Assembly (NCBI GenBank): GCA_015680685.1
Contig: MNCI01016273.1
Location: 65,454-129,453 of the forward strand
Source of the DNA: Gnetum montanum
Lineage: Eukaryota > Streptophyta > Gnetopsida > Gnetales > Gnetaceae
Length of the DNA: 64,000 bases
Direction of reading: 5' to 3'
A program made the position numbers and the translations under genes. A model generated the notes under the pieces. It did not search any database and had not been told where the DNA came from. It was given only the letters and a program-made list of their open reading frames with translations. This document shows, one piece after another, positions 11,113 through 21,387 of this stretch (positions are counted from its first letter, which is position 1; each line of letters starts with the position of its first letter).

Positions 11113-12242
11113 CTATAGGTTTTCATAGCTTTTACATTGTTTCCTCCTCTCTAGGAAGAAGGCATGGATGGCATGTGTTTTTCATGCATAAATATTATTA
11201 ATAGTTATGGATATCCTTTAATGGTTTTTGATATTCAAACTCTTCTTCATGACTTTTTACTTTCTCATTTTTTCCCTTGGGTATCGCTTGTCCTAGCAAA
11301 TCAAAAAGAAAATCAATACATTAGTGACTAACTAGAAAAAGAAAAACAATACCTTCATTAGTTTTATCTCTCAAAAGTTAATGCTCATTGAGTGGGAAAT
11401 GTTGAACATAACATCAAGCCTTCAATGAAATCACATTCATGCAAAGAAACATGGTTATGAAAACATAACTAAAATATTTGAAAATGAATAATGCATAAAA
11501 TATGACATACATGATCACACACCACACAACTATAGCTTTCTAAAATGCACTTATATACCAAATAAAAATTATGATGAAATGACTAGACTTTACTTCTTAA
11601 TATTAACCCATTTGTATTTAATACATTTGTAAGAATCATTAAATCTNCTATACTAAACTAGGTGACATCATGGAAGATCACTTAAGTAAGAAAGGCTATA
11701 AAAAAGGGGACTTAAGTGAAAAGGAACTCACTTCACTCTATTGCTTATGAGGCAATCATGGATCATCATACTTGAGGGCTAATGAAACATGTCCTCAAAA
11801 GTCACTTAGTTATCATAACAACTTATCTCTAAATTTACAATATATACCTCTTATTTATATGTAAAATAATACACATGATCTCAAAATCCATTAGTATGAT
11901 CTAATTCTATAGTTGGGTTAGCATGCCAAAATGATAGATAATTATGATAGAAGATATCATTATTTAATAATAATATATGGAAGGGAAAGCGTTATAATAG
12001 CTAAATAAGAATACATGTTTTTCCATTATTTTTTGACCAAATATGCTTCACAACTTAGAAAAAGTTTTAATGATTATTTAAATTATGTTAAATAACATGA
12101 GGAAAACATTATGGAATTTTTAACTAAAAGATCATTATGTAAAGAAAAGATAAAACCAACCTAAAATATGTTAAAGCAAACCTATAAGGATGGTGCAAGA
12201 ATTAAATGTAAACACAAAAATGGACAAATCACATGAAATTAT
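11113..12242. other. Unassigned, possibly an old LTR
   Basis: No coding frame. It lies between a possible primer site (11083-11112) and an integrase C-terminus on the minus strand (12243-12600), the place where an LTR would be expected. No matching second copy was found in the window. One undetermined base occurs at 11647. Confidence 0.3.
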
Positions 12243-12600
12243 GATGGTTAAACTAAGGTTCTATAAGGTGTTCATGTAGAACACCTACATAGAAATGCTT
12301 TAGATGAAATGTATTAAAAATACAACTTAATTTATTTCCTTGCAAATCTACAATTTTATGAACATTGGGAGCTAGAGCTTCAACAACTTGTTAAGGACCA
12401 AACCACAGAGTAGAAAACATACCTTGATGACAAGCTTGCCCTAAGTCCTTATCTCTTTTTAGCACTAAATTTCCTTCTTTAAAACTCTTTGGGTTGTATT
12501 TTTTATAATAATATTTTAATGTTTGCTTGATGATTTGATAGATTTTTGTTACTTTTAAACTTTTATGTTCAACATCTTAAAGATCATAAAATCTAGTGAT
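12243..12600 (-). pseudogene. Gypsy integrase C-terminal relic
   Basis: The minus-strand frame reads KYNPKSFKEGNLVLKR, then a GP motif, then 'VHKIVDLQGNKLS' and 'FNTFHLKHFYV'. This is the classic end of Ty3/gypsy integrases: a basic 'F..GdlVL' segment, 'GP..v', 'l.dl.G', and a final 'N..hLK.yy'. Stops interrupt it. It is not an obvious copy of the E1-E3 integrase end, so it probably belongs to a different gypsy lineage. The catalytic core is missing or unrecognisable upstream. Confidence 0.6.
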
Positions 12601-12740
12601 AAGACTCTTGTTCAAACTTAGATAATCTACGAACATGTCATATTGGGGGATTTGCAAGTTGTTAAAATCTTAAAAGTAAGCAATCTGATTGATGTAAATG
12701 TTATCATTTTCATAGATGAGATCATTAGTAAGTTGTATCA

Positions 12741-13062
12741 TCAGGATTCCTTTAGCATTCTTATTTTTGCCAATTTGACAAGGATCATCAAAGAGGAAGT
12801 TGTTTCTATCATGTTGGTAGACAGGTAAGGTATTATCATATAGCTTTGAGATTTTTCTATAAGAAGAATGTCGTTGGTGTAAATGTATAGGTTTATATCA
12901 AGTAAAAAATCTTCTATTTTCTCCATGATTCCTATTATTTTATATTCTTTGATGAGATCAAGATGAATAAATTTGATGAAATCTATACTTTGATCCTTTG
13001 ATGTAATGTGTGCTCCTTTTGGGTTTGTGATCACATGATGATAGAAGGGTTCTCTAGGAATT
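12741..13062 (-). pseudogene. Unidentified degenerate ORF, weakly RT-like
   Basis: No family could be assigned. The minus-strand frame includes 'LYIYTNDILLIEKS', which faintly resembles the reverse-transcriptase active site (Y-I-D-D-I-L) with the first Asp changed. It lies directly upstream of the integrase C-terminal relic on the same strand, so it may be a deleted pol gene. The remainder ('YHHVITNPKGAHITSKD') matches nothing I know. Confidence 0.25.
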
Positions 13063-13197
13063 ATTACATGTTCATGTTGACATTTTAAAGTAGAAGATAA
13101 TAATTTTTTGTTTTTATTATATAAGAATAGTTTAAGTTAATAAAATATAAGAAATTTCCAAATTGATAGGCAATTGTAATGTTCTTTTGACCTCAAT

Positions 13198-13223
13198 CCA
13201 CACACACACACATATATATATAT
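13198..13223. repeat. Microsatellite (AC)n(AT)n
   Basis: A run of CA dinucleotides passes directly into a run of TA dinucleotides. A second short (TA)n lies near 13300. Confidence 0.9.
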
Positions 13224-13727
13224 TTAATTTTTAAAGTTTTTTTTTGTTATTGGGGCCATATTGTATTGTTTTTAGTAAGCTTTGTCCCATGTGTCTTATA
13301 TATATATATCCAAGGCATCTTTTGTTAATTTTTATAATGGAATTATCAATATAATTTCAACAATAATTTGACTAATTCATGATCAGTTCATCAACATCAT
13401 TCATCATTATTTACTCAATCTTGGAAGTTGAATGGTTAGAATAGGGGATATTTACTATTTCAATCATATCATAGTCATTTCACAACATTTTTTAGTGATA
13501 ACAAATTTATTAGAAAGCTAGAAAGGTGGATACATGTAGCTAACATTTCTATTAAATATCTATTATGGTTTAAGAGAAATTGGCTCTATAAATTGGTATA
13601 TTTTTTGAATCCTAATTTTTTACCAAAATGAATGATGGTGAATGATTAGATTATCTCTTCCTCATTGCATAACTATTTGATGTGATATTAAATTTATTTA
13701 AAAGATAATATCTATGGGAAGGTTTAG

Positions 13728-14123
13728 TTAAAATGTTAGCATCAAAAACATAAAATATTTTAGGTTATCATCTCTCAAATTTGAATGATTAGAATTGCTA
13801 TGATTTTTGACAGACTGGAAAGAACATAATATAACCTCAGCTTCTGGATATATTTTGTAGTACTTCCTTTTTCCAAATTGTATATAACTTCCTAAGATTT
13901 TGAAAAATATAAATTTTATTAGCGAATTCTTTATGAAGCCAAGATAACCAAGTAATTCTTTTACTACCTGAAATTCCTTTAGTTTAAACCCTTCTTTAAT
14001 TAGAAGAAGAAGTTTTCCAAAATTGGAATTAAAGAAGCCTCTAAAATAAGCACCAAATATACTTGATATGAGCATGTTGTAGGTTGGTTTCATATTCACT
14101 AATAAGATGTCTATGTGATACAT
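13728..14123 (-). pseudogene. Unidentified 131-codon ORF, minus strand
   Basis: This is the longest open frame in the first 20 kb outside the lipase. The product is hydrophobic and aromatic with several Lys. It has no motif I can name. It lies between scraps of gypsy pol and the truncated 3' LTR of E1, so it is probably retroelement debris that happens to lack stops. There is no paralogue elsewhere in the window. Confidence 0.25.
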
Positions 14124-14499
14124 AAAATCTAGGTATTAATCAAGAAAAAATTGGTTATTTTTAAGTAATTCTACTATACATATACTTAACCCATCAAGTT
14201 GAATAACATTTGTTATTTGTGGAATCATTTAAGCTCCTAAGGCTTTATAAACTCTAAGAGGAATTAGATTACTATGGCTCTCAAATATATTAAAGAATTA
14301 TGAACATTTTTCCCACACATAACAATGATGGTTAAGAAAGATAGATGACCTTTCTTAGTATGGGAAGTGAATGTTGAAGTTTTTAGAATTCCAACTCCAT
14401 TTATAAGATGAACTTGCTTTGTAATGAGTGAAATCTAAAACAAGTTAGATGCATTAGATGTTGTAGGATTTCACCTCATCTATGATAGACCCATGAGTC

Positions 14500-14897
14500 A
14501 CACTTAAGAAGCCAAGGATCAATAAAGACATGAATGTAAAGTGCATGAATAATAAAGAACATGAAAGTAAACATTAATCTATTCTTAAGTGTTGCATGAA
14601 GTTCCAAGAATCTCATCTTTATTACTAGCATATTAAAGTATTTAGGTACATTGATGCTCAAATAAGGATCCGTACAATCCTTGAAGTCCTACTGTGGCCA
14701 CTTAGAAAATATCTTAACTCTTATGAAATGAAACTGCAAGAACTTAGCTACTTTATTGACTCAATGGTGCCATAGGTAGAGATAGACACTGCATTGATGC
14801 ATATGCGTTAATGCATCAAATGATGTGTCGATGGGGATGCGTCAAAGGGGATGTGTTAATGCATGCCAATCAATGCAACCCATTACATGATTTATCA
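14500..14897 (-). repeat. E1 3' LTR, truncated
   Basis: Collinear with about 27217-27604, from 'aagacat(g/a)aatgtaaagtgcatg' through 'ctcaaataaggatccgtac' and 'attgactcaatg' to the terminus TTTATCA. The left ~540 bp of the LTR are missing; the break is near 'cacttaag' at about 14502. Confidence 0.9.
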
Positions 14898-14911
14898 TAC
14901 CCCCACAATTG
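14898..14911 (-). other. E1 3' polypurine tract
   Basis: The minus strand reads CAATTGTGGGGGTA immediately before the LTR start TGATAAAT. The purine run sits where plus-strand DNA synthesis of an LTR element is primed. Confidence 0.8.
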
Positions 14912-15130
14912 ACTAAAAACTTGATCTTGAGTGAACAAAAGTGAGATCAAGCTTCTTACAAAATTGGAAAGGTATGAAATCATAGACTGATTGACTCAAC
15001 TAACCAACTTTAAGTGTTCAATTATACAAAATGAAAATACTTATAAAAATGGGTGTTCAGAAAAAAAAATTGATCATCCTTACAAAATTGGATAGCTGAA
15101 ATCCTCTAACAATCAAAGACAATGAGAAGA

Positions 15131-18023
15131 TCAAATAGTGCTAGGAGGTGAAGGCTCTTGGAGTGCTGAAGGACCTTCTATAGTCTCTGATTCTCATGGC
15201 AATGGTAGTTGAGGTTGATGTGGTGGTTGTAGCTATCTTGCTATAGTTGTTTCTTTAGGTGAAAGGAAAAAGGCATCCAACAATGTCTTCATCTTCTCCT
15301 TCTTACTCCATGGGTCATATATAGTGCACATGGCATCACCAATTTGGGTTGGTATAGGGATGTCCCACAGATACGACATTGCCAGGAACAATTTCTTAAC
15401 ATTGATAAAACAAGCTACGAATTATTTACATTCAATATCAAGCATCTTGACAAGGTTTTACAACTCTTGGTAGTCATTCATCCTTCTAACCAGGTTATTA
15501 GCAACTAATCATTGTATGTAAACCAACTCTTGAGAATTTCAAGCAATACATTCACTGTTTCCATCTTCTGCTTAGTGTCCTTATGATGCTTGAACTTAAC
15601 CTCATAAAGGAGGTACAAGTTGGCCATCTATTTCTCCAAATCTAACTACAGCCTCTCAGCTATTAGCATTGCCAAGTTTGCATAATGGATGTTGGAAAGC
15701 TCCATGTACTCTATTATCTCCTTAATTTGAAACTCCTCTAGGTAGATCTCTACTTTGTTGTAGGTATTTAATCCATTGAAGTTTGGTTGCCATACAGTGC
15801 TTCTTTGTTGAAGTTTTTGGAGGGCCTCATTCATTTTCAACTTGTCTAGTTGAACTTTTGTTTCATTTACCTCCTTGAGGGGCTCAACCTATTCCCTGTA
15901 ATGATTCTTCACTCATTCAAATTTTAGGACCTCATTCTTCTATGAGGTTACCTCAATGGTCATTTTTTTGGTAAAGGGCATGGACTTCCTCCATTGACAA
16001 ATTACTATTTTTGGCTATAAACCTTCTTAGATTCATGTTTAACTTGGCAATCTCCTCTTGCTACTATCTCACAAATTCAACCATCTAGTCCTTTTATTCT
16101 TTGATATTGCATAGGTAATGAATGTTTTTGATCAAACTGAGTTTCTTCTTACAGATTTGTGACAATTCCTTATTAGCGTTGAAGGCCAAAGCCTTTGATA
16201 AGGATGCATCAAAGATTACCATCTCCTTTGATTCTCAGCCTCTTTTAATTTATTTTGAAGATAAGAGAAAGCTTCATCTCATGTAATGACTTGCATGAGA
16301 ATAACGGGATCGACCAAGTGAGCTCTAAATTCTGCAACTTTAGCAAACAACCATCATTTTTCAGTTGTGGCTACCTCAACTTGGTCGTTTGCAATGATGA
16401 GCTTATCCTTGGTCTCTAGTAGCTTCAAATGGGTAGCAATGATGTTTTCTAGGAGATAAAAGATCTCTAAAAATAGTTACATGATTCCCACTAGTCAGTC
16501 CAACACCTCCTCATGATGGGTTGTACTTAGCCTCTTGCTTCTTGCTCCTATGGACACCTGCATGTGTCTAAGTGTAGCAATGTCTAGCACAATAGTTGAA
16601 TAAGTTTTTAAGGCCTCTACAACTTAATTAGCCACCACCTCCACCACTTTTTCTTGTCCATGATGCTACATCACTAGGATAGTTGCTCCCTTGTCCTTCT
16701 TCAGGTGCATTGAGAAAGTGGTAGCATTCCTAGAGATCTCTAGGAATTTTTTCTATCTAAGGATGGACATTATCACTTCTCAAGCACTCAGATTTGATCT
16801 TGTGAGTGCCTGCATCCTTTGTGGTAAAAACAATGATGCAGTCTCTTTTAGCCAATTGATGGTTTGTGTGACTTCATTGAGGTGACTCAATGCTGGCTAG
16901 TAGACTATGCACTCTTCACTTCTTGGTCCTTCCTACTACTACTGCAAGAGTTTCTCATAGAGCTTCCTCATATGCTTAATGCAACATGAGCCTCCAATGT
17001 TGTTTCTTAAGTAGGTGGTGGTGATGGTGGCCACCCCTCTTCAAGCAACTTAGTGGGTACTTTGTCTTTCATCATATCCTGCTAAGATGCGGTAGGAGCA
17101 TGACGAAGCATGTCATTAGCATAATGGGTTATTCCTTTCATTTTTGAATTTTTTTGGATTAGGGAAGGAAAGGGGAGTCTCTTCATCCCTCACTCATTCT
17201 CTTGAATCTTTGCTGAATCTCCAAGAGTATTAGCTAGGGGAGGTTAACAGGGAATTTTTTTTGATTAGAGAAGTCCATGCATAGGCAAAGAAAGTAGTGA
17301 TCTTGCTTAGCCTCACCATTGGATTTAGGTTGTAGGACAAAATCTTGAAGTGGACCCTCTCTGCCTTAGTGAGTGCACTGTACTTCTTATGGTCCACACC
17401 ATAGCACTACTAGATCATTTCCTTTTTGACATTGGGGTCCTCTTTTGTAGATATTTTTGCCAAAGTTTCTCCACTGTCAGGAAACCCAAGGGCCTCTGCA
17501 ATGGTCTTGATTGAGGAGAACACATTGATATCTTTGATCTTCATAATGACATCCACTTGTTGATTATTCCAGAAGAGGTAAGTCTCTATCATGTACCACT
17601 CCCCATTGGAAATGAGGATGGGCCACATGGGAGATTTTTGTAGTTGTATTTTCACCTCTTTTAGAACCAAGTCCAAGAAAGGACCAAAGTTATGTTCCTA
17701 GAGAACCACACTTTGGACCTGCTTAGAATGAATTTGTCTTAGGCAAGCCTTAGTTAAGGTGACCTCTAGATTTGGTCCAAGCCGTAGCACCTAGTCTTGC
17801 TTAGAATGTCTTGTTTTGGTAGTGGGAATTTGGTGAATAGATTCCACTTTGGGCTTCTCCTGAAGAGGTCCCATGGTATGTGTTTCTGCTTCTCCTTCTT
17901 GGGGCTATTGTGGCTACTGGCCCCTTCTCCCTCATGGCTACTTCTCCCATGGTCAAGATGGTCCTTCTTCTTGTGGTCTCCTTGGTACCATCTATGATCA
18001 CAAATATAGCCAAGGATTAGCAT
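15131..18023 (-). pseudogene. E1 extra ORF (aORF) downstream of pol
   Basis: Decayed ORF of roughly 960 codons between pol and the 3' LTR. Its N-terminal part (about 17960-17790) is basic and His-rich. A block shared with E2 follows at 17676-17270, including 'YLFWNNQQVDVIMKIKDI', 'AEALGFP' and, after a shift, 'AERVHFKILSYNLNP' and 'KITTFFAYA'. Then comes a long charged region with coiled-coil character (about 16900-15600), including 'LYLLYEVKFKHHKDTKQK', also shared with E2. It ends in a Pro-rich tail with a stop at 15131-15133, matched by the E2 stop. No membrane-spanning stretch is evident, so an envelope role is not supported. The 'F.....L.P......T..AY' pattern is loosely like the 'putative plant transposon protein' domain; that is a guess. 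Function unknown. Confidence 0.7.
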
Positions 18024-19200
18024 TTTATGTGTAACTTATAGCACTTTGATACCTTGTCCCCTTTGGCTAGTTACACTTAGGCTAATTTGTGATCATGGTA
18101 TATTAATTATTTTATTCTAATGGTTACCAAAGTTTGTTGGTGAGGTTTAACTTAGGTGAATTAGTGATATTTAATATTATTTTATTAGTTAAACCATGTG
18201 TAAGTTAGAAAAATTCCAAAAGTGTTCATGTCAAAAACCAGAGGTTTGTGGCCCCCATGACATAAAGCTCACTTCTAGTAGTTACAAGATTAAAGAATGA
18301 GTTGATTCAGACAAGCAATTAGGAAGTTATGAGCTCAGGAGGGCTATGGGCTTTGAAAATTGCAAAAACTCCCTTGATGTTTTGAAGAAGATTTGAAAAG
18401 TTTCCTAACTCCTATCACATATTTAAACTATTTTTGTGCTACATCAATGGGGATGCATCAACGTAGATGAAAAAAAAAATTTCACATAAAAAACTAAGCA
18501 TATAAAAGGAGTTTTTTTTTCATGAAATTGGTATTTAGAGGAAGCTAGAAAAGCTTAGAATAAGGAAAAATGCTTGAAGAGGCTAGAAATATGTTTGGAG
18601 AGGAGATTTAGGAGAAAATTCATTATCAAAGAATGAAAAAACTAGATGCCTTGAGGTGGAAAGCATAGGTTTTGAAAGAAAAATGCCTAAGGGATAAGGA
18701 ATTTAACCATCCCAACCAAGAAGTATGCAAGTGGGTCCTTCCCATAGCAAGCTCATGCCCTTAACGCCCTTGCATGCCTTCAAACCAAGGAGTTTGTAGG
18801 CCCTAACAATGATTAATGGTTGTGGATTGTTAAAAACAAAATCACCAAAGAAACCATCAAAGAATGAAGATTTTTACAAAATGAAACCATCAATACAATC
18901 ATAAGTAGAGGTAGTGAGGTGGTATATGGGAAGAAGAGGTGGATGAGATGAGAGAGAGAGAGTATGGAATGGAGTCCCGCATTTGGTCACATGAAGTCCC
19001 TTGTGGAGGATGTAATTAAGATGACCTAATAGCTTCCATCTTCAGTTGGAATTAAGACCATCCACTACTAGTGAATTAACATCAACATAGACCATTCTGC
19101 CCTCCAAGGTATAGGAATATTCCCATAGACCACACATCATTTCAAAGAAAGAAGAAGAAAGAAGAAAGAAGTGGAAAGGGAATTACTTAGAGGGGTGTCT
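18024..19200 (-). other. E1 spacer between mini-ORF and aORF
   Basis: Non-coding internal sequence. It holds a repeat resembling the U3 repeats of this element's own LTR ('catcaatggggatgcatcaa' at about 18427-18446) and a purine-rich minus-strand patch ('CATGGGGGCC') near 18252. A GA dinucleotide run lies near 18950. Confidence 0.5.
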
Positions 19201-19287
19201 TTAGGCATGGTTAACATGTCTTTCTAGCCTCATAACTAGTGCTTGTAGCTTGTTATTATGTCTAAGGAGTGTGCTTTGAATTTCCAT
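19201..19287 (-). other. Conserved mini-ORF between pol and aORF (E1)
   Basis: A frame of 28 codons beginning MEIQSTLLRH and ending 'LQALVMRLERHVNHA' plus TAA. The same frame and the same stop position recur in E2 (39187-39280) and E3 (50705-50790), and its end recurs in E4. It could be a micropeptide, the end of an exon, or a conserved nucleotide signal. Similarity continues past the stop, so coding function is uncertain. Confidence 0.45.
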
Positions 19288-19893
19288 TTTTTTTCTTTTT
19301 CATTTTCTTGATGAGAACCACATCATGAAAAGACATTGTTTATTGTTTATTGGTCAATGTAGGAATGGTGAAGAATCCATGAAAATACTCATGCAACCCC
19401 AGATGGTAGGGAAGCACAAAAAGTGAAAAATTTCCTTGAAGTCACACCCTTGTTCATCCACTTAATTCATCCCAAGTTTGAAAAGTAATAAGGTCAAAAA
19501 TTCATTATAAGTTGTTATTAAGAAAGGACCTCATATTTTCAAACCAAGAAGATACCATAGAGTTGTATGGAGTGGTGGACGACATGGACTCATTGCTTAA
19601 TATCATAAAAAAATTAATGTTTCATTAATTAACATCAAAATCCCAAGATGAAATCTAGGAATTTGTAATCAAGTAAACAATGTAAGTTACAAATCATCAT
19701 CAATCAACTTTTGTAGTTGGCATCAAAGTTTTGATGATAATAAAGAAAAAAAGAAAAACATAAGAAAATTTCAAATAAGATAAATATAGGAAAAATTGTA
19801 AAATATCCAAGAAAATGAAAAATGTAAGAAAAATGATGTAAAACAAAAATGTTAAAAACTAAGGATCCATTTATATAATATCAACATGGACAA

Positions 19894-19915
19894 GCATCAC
19901 TCCCATGACTAAGTT
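19894..19915 (-). other. E1 internal polypurine-like tract after pol
   Basis: Minus strand TTAGTCATGGGAGTGATG. Equivalent tracts occur at 39995-40018, 51401-51420 and (plus strand) 32391-32413, always just after the end of pol. They resemble the 3' PPTs next to the LTRs. Confidence 0.6.
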
Positions 19916-20515
19916 GAAAGGAGGAGATTTAAAAAATTGAACATGCATGTCCATCATTTGAGGTTTGTGTTCCACTGGTTGTCTTTGGTTCAAGCAAAGG
20001 CTTGAGTTGTTGGGTGTTGACTAAAAATATTTTACTTGGGCTATCAAGATGGTAAATCATCATGGCCCTGAATGGAAAGGGTTGATATATGATGTAAGGG
20101 TCATTTCATAATGTTTAAAATTTTGTTCATTGAGGCATGTGCATGGGGTTGCAGTAGAGCACCTTATCCTATAGTTGAAACTTTACTTTCCAAATCCAAA
20201 AATCATGATGTTGTTTGGTGACAGGGGCACTAATCTATTTGCGTCTAGCACATTGAGATTCATTGGTCTTCCTTTTTGGGCTAGACTTAAGTCCAATTCA
20301 AGATCACAAGTTGTTGAAAGTGTACAAAGTTTAGCTTGGATTAGAAGCATTGGAAGTTTTCCATACATGAACTCATAGGGAGAATACCCAATAGGAATTT
20401 TCCATGCTGAAAAATAAGCCCAAAGAGTATTGTTGAGTTTGTTGTTTCAATCCTTCCTATATTTACTAATTATTCATGTTGGTATTTTGGTAATTTCCTT
20501 GTTGATAACCTCAGC

Positions 20516-21387
20516 TGATGAGCAGCGAGGTACCCCTACACTCAACCATACGAATATGAGCGTTCATGCATGATCTGGTCAAACTCTGTGGACAGGCTAG
20601 TTGTGGTATCTAGATCGTTACACGTTGATCGCAATTCACTGTTTTTCCACGTGGACTAGTGTTTGCTTTGTCATGTATGGTTTAGTCCAAAGTGAGGCAT
20701 ATGATGTGATCCTAAACTAATGCTACTCCTAGAGGCAATGGAAAATAATCTTGATTAAACTAATGAGCAATAGGAAATGAGTCTAAGCTAGCTTAAGTGT
20801 GATGAGCATCTTTTCCTTAATCATTCGTACACATCTTGGACCTCATGCACGACTACTACTGGGATTACCAAGCATAGATCCTAGGTACACTGCTGGGTTA
20901 CCAAGTAGTCACACTTCAATACTCGTGATTAAGTGGTACTCATTTTGCAGTTAACAACAAGAATAGTAAATGATGATAATGAAATATTAACTAAGAAAAC
21001 AATAATTAACAATGACAATTAACAATAACAATTAAACAATTAAAACTAAGTGAATGCTGCAATGATGAAGTAATCTCGATATTTATTTTCGGTCATGTGC
21101 GTGTCCAAGTACATCACACTTGAATAAATGTGTCATAAAATTACAAGCATCACACTGTAGGCATGCACTTGGGAAAATATTTTAAGTCCTATAGAAACAA
21201 AATGCAAGGGCTTTGCTACAACTCACTAAAAGATGCCTAGGTGTGGTAGAGGGCCACTTATTTATAGGCTAGAATAGACATTGTGTAAATGGGGTTGCGT
21301 ATACGGGGCCCAGTATACGAGCCCTAGTATATAGGGCCATGTATATAGGGCCTAGTATACGTAGTCCCCGAAAACCATGATTCATCA
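20516..21387 (-). mobile_element. Solo LTR inserted in E1 integrase, TSD TCAGC
   Basis: 872 bp from TGATGAGCAGC to GATTCATCA, flanked by perfect 5-bp target duplications TCAGC at 20511-20515 and 21388-21392. Removing it with one TSD restores the integrase alignment to E2. It is related to the E1-E3 LTRs (same ends, same 'caaccata' and 'accaagcat' blocks), in the same orientation, with TATA-like 'TATAAATAA' (minus) at 21259-21268. It keeps many CpGs (for example 'gcgtatacgggg'), so it is younger than E1. Confidence 0.95.
21290..21365. repeat. GTATAC palindromic repeats in solo LTR U3
   Basis: Five GTATA(C/T) units alternate with GGGCC or GAGCC. The cluster begins about 25 bp beyond the TATA-like box, on the U3 side. 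Confidence 0.88.

Noticed and set aside
15131-18023. Reading the extra ORF as an envelope gene
   Set aside because: No signal peptide, hydrophobic membrane stretch or glycosylation-rich ectodomain is visible. Coiled coil and Pro-rich tail dominate.
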